NCBI GenBank assembly: GCA_963514095.1
Contig: OY741280.1
Span: 17,331,163 to 17,395,162 of the forward strand
Length of the DNA: 64,000 bases
DNA from: Eutrigla gurnardus
Lineage: Eukaryota > Chordata > Actinopteri > Perciformes > Triglidae
Direction: 5' to 3'
Made by a program: the position numbers and the translations under genes. Shown in pieces: positions 55,641 to 64,000 of the stretch. The notes beneath the pieces are model-generated. The model had not been told where the DNA came from. It did not search any database and worked only from the letters and a program-made list of their open reading frames with translations. How positions within the stretch are numbered: the stretch's first letter is position 1; each line of letters starts with the position of its first letter.

Positions 55641-56639
55641 TAACTTCAGAGCACAATGACACTTCCCTGGCTCTACACAAACAGTGGTGTCTCCAAGCCA
55701 GTGTAGTTTATTGGCGGTTAAGTAACAAATCACACTGTCATGGGATTTCTAGTGCTATACGCTGACATTAAGTGACTGAAGGGAAAACAAAGAAGAAAAG
55801 AAGCAATGTTGTGACACTTTCCACTGCCTGCTTTTTTTTCTTCAAGACAACAATTTTCTCTCTGGCGCTACCCGCCGTTTCATAACCCGTCTGTGCGTCT
55901 AGCTGCTTTTGAAGATATGACCAAGCCCTGAATTACAGCATAAATCCCTGTTATCGGCTCAAAGTAAAGACCTCATTCAAGTCTACCCACTGACTGGCTG
56001 CCGCCTAACAGTGTAATCGGAGAGAGAGAGCCCTGAGCCGTGCCATTCAGGTCACCGCTTTCGCTTTATCATTTTATTCTCTGTTCTGCCCTGGTTGCCA
56101 CAGACTGACATCACACAGAGAACACAGGAGGATAACTAGCGAACAATGCTGCCAGGGGTATTAATGTCAGCGGCGGCTGTGTACGAGCGCCGCGCCAGAG
56201 AAAGGGTCTAATTCCGCCAAGGACGGATGTAGCACGTATGCATTATTGTGCGAGTGTGTAAACACACATGGATTAATTTCTCATAAGGGCACACACTGCA
56301 CGTCGAACAATGCCAGCGTGGTTACATCACAAAACGGACCCGGCAAAGAGCTGTGGTGTTACATCACAGCGCCCAAGTGCTGGATCTGGACTGTTTTTTA
56401 ATCAGACAGAAGTGAACAGACAAGCAACCATCCAGACAAAAACTAAGCACACCTGAACCAGGAGAGGGTCGAACACAAATGTACTCAAACCCATCCAGAC
56501 GCACAAAAGCTGAGGACAACTGAGGGGAATATCCACAATGCTGCACATAATTAGCTATGCGGTTATTTGCTCGTAAACCAAAAAATAGGACACATTTGAA
56601 AGGTATCACAGTCACTCAAAAACCTCATGGGCAAGCTTG

Positions 56640-56690
56640 AGGAAGTGAGTAGGATCCATCCTCTGGGGACCACAAATGTCCATCTGAAGG
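56640..56690. repeat. Second fragment of the GAGGCTGATGGG family
   Basis: GGATCCATCCTCTGGGGACC followed by ACAAATGTCC matches the end of the copy at 55240-55640. Confidence 0.55.
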
Positions 56691-59600
56691 ATATTTGGCC
56701 ACTAGCATAGCTAAACATCTAGCTAAACATCATTGTCTCTGCCATTTATGAGTAAGCCCTCTGCCCTCCTCCCTCCCTCTTTTTGTCTACGATTCGCCAT
56801 CCCTACTTTTGCTCCAGCTATCATTTTAATAAGGACTTATCAGAGGCTGTGGAACAAAAGCTTGAAAGGGAACAATTTCAATATTATCAGTATTATCTGC
56901 TCTCACAGACAGACGCGAGCACCGTTCATTTACATTTCAGGTATTTAGCTGTTGCTCTCATTCAGACTGAGCTTCATGGAGCTCACGTGGGCTGAATTTC
57001 CTGAACTTGTTCTCATATTTCATCACATGCATAGGTTGTATAATCACATACTGTACAGTAGGGACTCTTGGAACAACCTTCACATGCAGGGAATGCTAAA
57101 CAAACGCTAAATAAAAGCGTAAATCCCATTGTATTGGTGCCAGAAATCTCAGTTTTCTTATATGTTTTTTTAATCTGGGTGAAATTCAGAAATCCCTTTA
57201 TTCTTCAGCCATTCTCTAGAAAACAGAAAGAAAACAGGCCAACAAAACTAGCCAGGGTTAGCTGACATGTTCATCCATTCACACACAAATACTCCAGACA
57301 CTCAAGTAAGATGGCACACAGCAAATGTAGTGCACTACATAGTTACATGTAATGATTTCAGGCACAACCGCTGACCCTGGCTGCAGGCGCTCATTGCCTT
57401 GACATAATCTAATCAACTCTGGTTTCGTGAGTCTAGTGGTCTGGGGGTTGCATGCTCTCCCCCATGCTTTCTTACTGCCTCCACTGTCACCAGTAAACAC
57501 ATCTTACGTCTCATCAGCGCCGGCCTCAAGCCTCACTCTGACATCATCAAACCTCACCCTTACCGCGGGATCGGCGACCTCGCCCAGTGGTCGCCGTGTT
57601 GAAGTGTGCAGCGTCGTGTGTGATCGGTGGCGTCCGTTTAGCTCAGACAAACAGGCATTTATTTACGTCCGTGCCAATCCCGGTGACACGGCACACACAC
57701 AATCACACGTCTCAAGATGTTAATGCACAAACACAAACAGCCTGCAGACTACAGAGCAGCGGTGCTGTCTAAGAATCCACAATGCAATCTCAAGCGGACT
57801 GATGAGAAGTGGCACTTCTGACTGAATGCCACGGATGAAGAACGCACGAAAAGATGTCAGAGAAAGACAGAAAAATGTATAGAAAATAAACAAATTCAGA
57901 GCTGATCGGTCAAGGCTTGCAGGGCGGCCCAGAGGCGATGACGTCCCCATCATCATCATCATCATCACTGTCACACCCCTCACTGCAAATGCTCAGCCTG
58001 CATGGGGGAAAAAAAACCCTTGCAACAGAAGACGGGTTCCCGTTTACGTTAAGGTAATATATCAGCGTACGTTTGTGCGAGTGCATTCGAGCAGAAGTGG
58101 AGGAGCGTCCCGGCCATTTACATTACAACCAGCCGCGAGTCAGCAAAACATGTTTGCATGTGAATGTCAGGCAATTTCAGGTCGAAGCGCTCGCAAAATG
58201 AGATTCAATGTTCCGCTCTTTTTGAACAGCCGTGCCGTTCCCCCCCTCCCCCCCCCCCACCACTCCCGCCTGTCATACTTCACCAAAATGCGATATTCCT
58301 CCCTCAAACCGAGAGCGAGGATAACCTTAGGTGAGAGAAGTAATATTGATTTGCGATGCTGCCGAAGGTTGTACCGCTGCACACAGCAGCCTTTTAGACA
58401 CTTACATCTCTCCTCGTTTGCAACGGCATAATGTAATGTCATTCTTCACTACATCCAATTTGTCGTGTATCCAAAATGTCTACAGTGTGTCTGCAAGTAC
58501 AAAAAAAAATAACATATACAACGAATGAAAATGCTGTCAGTGTGCTTTTATGGGAAAGTGGAAATAAAATGCAGAACCCGTAGACAAAGAAAAGAGAGAA
58601 ACCCTGATAAGAAAATGTGCTCGTCGCAGTCAATTCAGATGAAAATTCACCGTCAACTGCCTGGATCTCACATTTCCTAAACATGTAATATTATATGCGA
58701 CTAGAAGCTAATCACTGGTGGAAGCATTAAGGGAGGACACGGAGAGTTTTTTTTTTGTTTTCTTGCAGACGCCTTTAATTGTGTGTGTGCTGGATGTGGC
58801 CTGGTTATGGAAATTAAACAAGCGTAATCTTCAGCCCCGCAGTCTGTTGTGACACGCCGATTTCATTAGATTCTTTTCCCAAATCAGCTATTCAAATCTG
58901 GGCTGTGGACTTTGCGTGATTCGCCGCTACTTAATGGCATTTCCATTTTTTTTTCCATTCGCCTCATCCGAATCAGCCGTTTTCATAAAGAGGGGTGACC
59001 CAGATATAGACAAAACAGCCCGATAAATTTCATTCCAGAGTGCTGCCGCGTATGCTTAAGCACAGCGGAGAAGAAGAGAACGGAGAGAGAAAAAAACTGT
59101 AGAGCAGTTCACTCAATCTGGTGTCGAATTGTTAAACGAGAGGAGGTCAAGGGTAATCAGATAGCTCCTCGACCCTGGAAGACACACCTAATAGAGTCAC
59201 TTAGAGGGGACCGGGGTAGGCAGAGGTGTACATCTCTGTGTCCTTATGCAGAGTAATTATGTATATGAGCGTCTGTGCATCTTTTACAGCGTATTATGAA
59301 TGTGTGAATGAAAACAAAAAGTGTGCGGTAGCGCCCTTATGCATAAACAATAGCAAGGGGATTAGAGGTGCAAACACGAGTGTCCCGATAAAGACTCCAT
59401 TGAGAGGAAACAGCCATCTGCTTACAACACAACCCATGATGCCTTGGGGTACAGCCGTCTTACCATAAATACAACCGTGTGACACTAATTGCATGTCTTG
59501 ACAAGAGAAGTCATGTCATGTTGTTTGCATTTCAAAATAATATGAAGAATAGGAAATGTTAGAAACAGATTGTTGCATCGGACTGCATCACAGTGGCTTC

Positions 59601-59836
59601 AAACCCGATTGAATGGGCGTCATGTGTGGTAGCAGCCTCATAGATATGAGTTGGAAAGGGCCAATTACAAGTACTAGTAGGTTCAGAAGGCTGGTTTCGT
59701 CCAATCACATGGAGGGTCACCGATACAGATACAAGAAGAGGTTGCCGACCTCTAGTGGCCGTGACTGGAGTAAATAAGGAAGTCACGTGATATTGAATGA
59801 AGAATGACAAAATTCCAGTTAGGGTGGCGGTTGATG

Positions 59837-59868
59837 AGTCAAACAACCACAGGACTTTCACCCAGGAA
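59837..59868 (+). repeat. Fragment of TCAAACAAACACAGG dispersed repeat
   Basis: GTCAAACAACCACAGGACTT then TCACCCAGGA. It is preceded by CGACCTCTAGTGGCCGTGAC and AAGGAAGTCACGTGA, words that I associate with teleost repeats. Confidence 0.6.
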
Positions 59869-60795
59869 ACCAAAAGCCGCCTTAGACTTTTTACATTCTT
59901 ACAACAATCATACTTGTTTTTATTGTTTTATATTTAACCACAATCTTTTCACTTTTGGCCCGTCTGAATCATTAGAGCCGATCACAATTCAAAATGCACC
60001 AGTTGAGTCAAACAACTAGTGGCAGTATTGAATGAAGAGCTAATGTATTATATTGTTTTGCATCATATAAGTGTTAATTTGACTCATCACTCGACAGAGT
60101 GAGCTTTCCTCTCATTTCTTTGTTCTGTGTTGTTTTTTTTATACTCTGCTCTGTGTTGCACACACCGGCTCGCACAATGAATGCCTCACTGATTGACCTG
60201 CCTGACCCTCATTTACCACTTGGCCTGTATGTATTAACCAAAGCCATGAGGTTAAATCTCAGAGATCATAGTACTCCAGGGTAAACTGAGTCAGGCATTT
60301 TTTCCTTTTCATGCATACGCAAACAGAGTTATTTCAGCAGGTTTTGTGTTTGGTTTCCATAAAACACAGGATTCGTTCTGTAAATGTCAAGTAGCTTCAA
60401 CGTCCTTATTCAAAAATGATGAAATGAAGCGACAAAGAATGGAGGTCGTGCCTTCCAGATGCATCGCATTCAATGGAAGGAAGGAATCCTTCTGTTCCCC
60501 AACATGACGTTCCCGCTGTAAAACATTAATGTCCAATTCCGGTTTCTGTGATTTCTGCTCTCTGTCCTGTTCAGCCGATCATCGACGGCGGACCTAATCT
60601 CTGTTCATCGCTCATTCCCTGTGACATTTTGAGATCCAGCGTGCTGATCCAAAATTATTAAAAAGCTTAGCGAGATGGATGGAGATAGTGGTAGGGGGTC
60701 ACTTGGACCATAAGGCTGATTAAGTGTCCTCACTGGCGGGGGAGGGATGGAGGGAGGCGGAGGGGAGTCATGATTAGAGCATACGACAGTTTTGG

Positions 60796-60798
<3 letters not shown>

Positions 60799-60871
<73 letters not shown>
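60799..60871. repeat. (GT)n microsatellite
   Basis: About 36 uninterrupted GT units. A CA run of about 14 units follows at 60950-60977. Confidence 0.98.
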
Positions 60872-60873
<2 letters not shown>

Positions 60874-60945
60874 ACCCCCCAATACCCCATGTGATGAAGA
60901 ACAGTTGGTCCATCAAGGAGATAGATGAGGTGGGCTGATCTTCCA

Positions 60946-60977
<32 letters not shown>

Positions 60978-61514
60978 TGGGTTTAATGGCTGAGCTTCAT
61001 GGCAGGCACACATAAACATTGACATTGGACACCGCATATTAAGTAAGTAAGTAATTTTTGCACTTATTGACTAAAAAACTGTGTTTTTTTCCCAGCGTCT
61101 CCCAGCATCCAAAAATTTATGCATTTTCTCGCTGCAACAACAAAGTGATCTCTGCCGTTTGCAGTCAACAAGGACTTCCTGTGTCAATCACAGCTCAGAA
61201 AAATGCTTCCTGTAATGAAAAGTGAGAAGAGATGCAAATGAGCCACTGATTATACACCAGAGTCCCTCTGAGAAAGTTGGATTTCTAAAATCTGAATCTC
61301 TTTATTATTGGTGGTTGATTGCCATTTTCAACCAAACATTTAAATAATGTAAAATTTAACAGTTAAATTGTTTCCAAATAAAAAATGTAAAAGACCCGGA
61401 AAATATAAGACACCTAAGTTACTTGCCTTTCTTAAGGTCTTTAACAATCTGACCCACCTTAACATCACGCTGTCGAGTAGAAGTTGATGCATTGCCTAAT
61501 AAAATACAAACTTG

Positions 61515-61517
<3 letters not shown>

Positions 61518-61561
<44 letters not shown>
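61518..61561. repeat. (CA)n microsatellite
   Basis: About 22 uninterrupted CA units. Confidence 0.96.
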
Positions 61562-61564
<3 letters not shown>

Positions 61565-62979
61565 CACATCGACAATTAACATAGTTTAGTCTGCCCGCTG
61601 TTTGAATTAAAAACGAGGCCTTGCAACACAATCAGGGGCCACAATTAAGCTGTGAAGGTAAAGCGGCCTTGACCTTGTTGTGTAATTAACGGACTCTTCT
61701 TTCATTAATCCCCCATCACCCATCCCTTCCCCCTCCCCCCGATCCCTCCCCGTCCACGTCCCTCCGTTCACTCAGCGCCTACCTCCTTTCCTAAGCAGCC
61801 ATTTAATTAAGACATGCAAGACGGCGTCACGTGGAGTCGGGGGATAGAAGTCAAGCAATTAAGGGACGGAGAGAAGAAGGGATGAAGGGAGGGACGAAGA
61901 GAGAAACAGAAAGTGAAATCTATTTTTCCCTCCCTTCGCAGCACATTCACTTTTGTTTGTCTTTTTTTGTACTTAAAAATGCTCTTTCAACCATTTCTTT
62001 AAAGGTTAACAGACGACAGTCATCGGAAATATAAATCTATGAATGACTTCTTGTTTGTTGCTGCTGCTTAGAAGGGTTTTTTCTCTCACTATTCTCCGAG
62101 TGCAATCTCCCTCCTGGCATGCAAGTACAGACACTGAGGTCTGAGCTGGGAATTATAGTCCAGACGCTGTAGCATGTGGCGACAGACTGAACCAGACAGT
62201 GAGTCATCCAGTCGGACTCAAGAAGCATTACATGGCGTGTGTGCACTCGGGAGAAAGACTGCGTTCGCTTCCTGCTTCGTGTGTGTGTGTTTAACACGTG
62301 TGCGTCCCCGTCAAAGAGGAGGTCTCAGGCGCGACAGACGCATCCGAGACCCACTTCACGGTGCCGTTTCCTCGCTAAGTGCTGAACAGCCATCGGTGGA
62401 TCCAGGCAGGGAGCCGTGGCGAGGCTTGAAACAGGTGGCTGGAGACTCGCCGCACATTCGGATTGTACTTTAATGGCGGGTGAACAGTCGAAAGGGAAGG
62501 CTGTAAAGTTCAACCCCCAAATTGAGCTTATTGGCCCCTCATTAAAGTCGTCGTGCCTTAGGGTGATCCATAATAAACACCGACTTCTTCTCATCAAGGG
62601 CCACGAATCCTTAATTGTTTATTTCTGAGACTACACTTTAAAAACATGAGACTCGTCCGACAGCCCGCTGACAAAGCAGTCACTTACAGGCATGAATGGC
62701 ACACTGGCTCATGTTCAAATCCACCGACCGGAACAGCCGCACCACAGTGGCCATCAGCACCGGTTACAATCAAACACGGACACCAGGCGGCTTCCTGTTT
62801 CCAAAGTGCTGCTGTTAAAACTTAGCTCGCTGCTTCACTTCATCATAAAGAGACGTTTCTCTATCGCGGCTGCTTGGGGCGATGCAGAATCCATCTAAGG
62901 AGCCTGATGCGACCGCCGATTGTGAAAAAATGTATTTATGAAACATAGGAGCGGTCGATTTTGGGCTTCACGTCTGATT

Positions 62980-63075
62980 TTACACGAGCTGTGTCCCAAT
63001 TCGTCCTTCGCAGGCCGCATTTGAAGACCGAATGCGTCACAGCGGCCGTCTCATTTGCAAGACTCACGCCGAGAA
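62980..63075. repeat. Fragment of a teleost repeat (GTGTCCCAATTCG words)
   Basis: GAGCTGTGTCCCAATTCGTC, GCAGGCCGCATTTGAAGACC and GCGTCACAGCGGCCGTCTCA occur in the order of a common teleost element known to me by pattern. Confidence 0.45.
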
Positions 63076-63325
63076 ACGCTGCCTTCTTCTCCGGGATCGG
63101 GAGGATCTGACTGATGGATCTTTCACGGGCCGACTCGTGGCTGATGGCTGGATTTAAATAGACGTGGCGTCTATCCACATCGTGCATCGGCGGTGCTGGC
63201 GGCGAAGCATATCCTTCATCATCATCATATCAAATAAAAAGAATAAAATAGGATCACCTTTTGATCCATTTTGATCATATAGTGTTAGTTAAATCTTGTG
63301 TGTTGTTTTTCTCCAACCACACCTG

Positions 63326-63338
63326 GTTGCTAGGCAAC
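63326..63338. promoter_or_regulatory. RFX X-box-like palindrome
   Basis: GTTGCTAGGCAAC is a near-perfect inverted repeat matching the RFX X-box consensus (GTNRCC N0-3 RGYAAC). It sits about 250 bp from a repeat fragment, so it may belong to that repeat rather than act as a regulatory site. Confidence 0.3.
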
Positions 63339-64000
63339 GGGAGGAGCAAAGGATGCGGGTGGGAACGGCTGGGCCAGAACTATACAATTGCTTGGTTTCG
63401 TCCAAGTGTGTGTGTGTGTGTGTGCATTTCTTTTCCTCACTCCGTTTTGGACAGCACCCATGGGCAATGTGCCAGATTAATAGCCGTATTTTTCCACTTA
63501 ACTTCAATTATTATGCGACTGTATGATTACGGCGGCTAACAAGAACAGCAACGTTTACGCCCGCCTCGCATTGTTAACGGCCTGCTGTGAGGTAAATAAT
63601 CACCGGCAATGACTCATTTTATGTATTTACTTCTGAATAAATGACTGAAGGCAACTGACTGGAAAATGATGCACATTTCCCAACTTCCCAATTGATGAGG
63701 GTTGTGTGAATGTGCCATTAAAATGCTGAAAAGTAGACATACAAGCTAGGCTAGGCCATGGGAGCGAGGCAGGGTTGTAAACAGCAGCATGTTGACGTGT
63801 TCACTCTTTTAACTGCAGGTTCAGATGCGGTTGCTGAAAAACTCCACATTCTTCTCTGGCTGCCTTGTTACTGGCTATGTGAGGGAAAAGGCCAATTATT
63901 AAAATAAATGCTGGCATACAGTCAAGTTACTTAGCAACCACCATCGTTCATGACTGAAACACGAGCTGTAAAATACTTATATATATCTTTACCATCCTCA

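Larger units (their letters stand above)
50556..64000 (-). other. epha10 intron, open at the right edge (at least 13.4 kb)
   Basis: No exon for the ephrin-binding domain or signal peptide could be found on the minus strand, so the next upstream exon must lie beyond 64 kb. The interval holds microsatellites (52.56, 52.74, 52.89, 53.7, 54.56, 60.8 and 61.5 kb), repeat fragments (55.24-55.64, 56.62, 59.84 and 62.98 kb) and AT-rich stretches with TAATTA-type words (58.8-59.2 and 61.64-61.85 kb). No other gene is recognised. Confidence 0.6.

Overview
The window is vertebrate nuclear DNA, most probably from a percomorph-type teleost. It has intron-rich split genes with GT/AG splice sites, a very high density of long (CA)n/(GT)n microsatellites, and several dispersed repeats of a kind I associate with teleost genomes. 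The species cannot be fixed from the sequence.

The only gene I can support firmly is on the minus strand, about 6.1 to 50.6 kb. It is the C-terminal three quarters of an Eph receptor whose best match by recall is EphA10 (epha10). Fifteen coding exons join in one unbroken phase into 751 codons plus a stop. They encode the cysteine-rich segment, two fibronectin type III domains, the transmembrane helix, the juxtamembrane segment, a kinase-fold domain, a SAM domain and a C-terminal GVQV. The exons for the signal peptide and ephrin-binding domain are not present and must lie beyond the right edge, so the intron there is at least 13.4 kb. The kinase domain is a pseudokinase: HRD reads HKR, DFG reads GFR, and the first glycine of the P-loop is His. 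The VAIK lysine and a candidate helix-C glutamate are kept. Unusual features are a serine-rich insertion in the second fibronectin domain, loss of the second juxtamembrane tyrosine, an intron between the catalytic-loop and DFG segments, and a GT microsatellite starting inside a splice-donor region.

Left of the receptor (1 to about 4 kb) is a different landscape. A GC-rich patch is followed by a minisatellite of 66-bp units (22 codons) and 54-bp units (18 codons). This runs into a polypurine stretch that reads as a Lys/Glu/Arg-rich coiled coil. The plus-strand frame looks like a repeat-protein gene but has a frameshift and an in-frame TGA, so it is a decayed gene or non-coding DNA that happens to be open. 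It would end tail to tail with the receptor near 4.0 kb.

The rest is intron. It holds microsatellites, fragments of dispersed repeats (a GTAC-rich family, a GAGGCTGATGGG family, a TCAAACAAACACAGG family and others), a degenerate telomere-like array at 47.65-48.0 kb, purine-biased blocks, and a few AT-rich stretches with TAATTA sites that could be conserved regulatory DNA. I saw no tRNA, rRNA, CRISPR or complete autonomous transposon.
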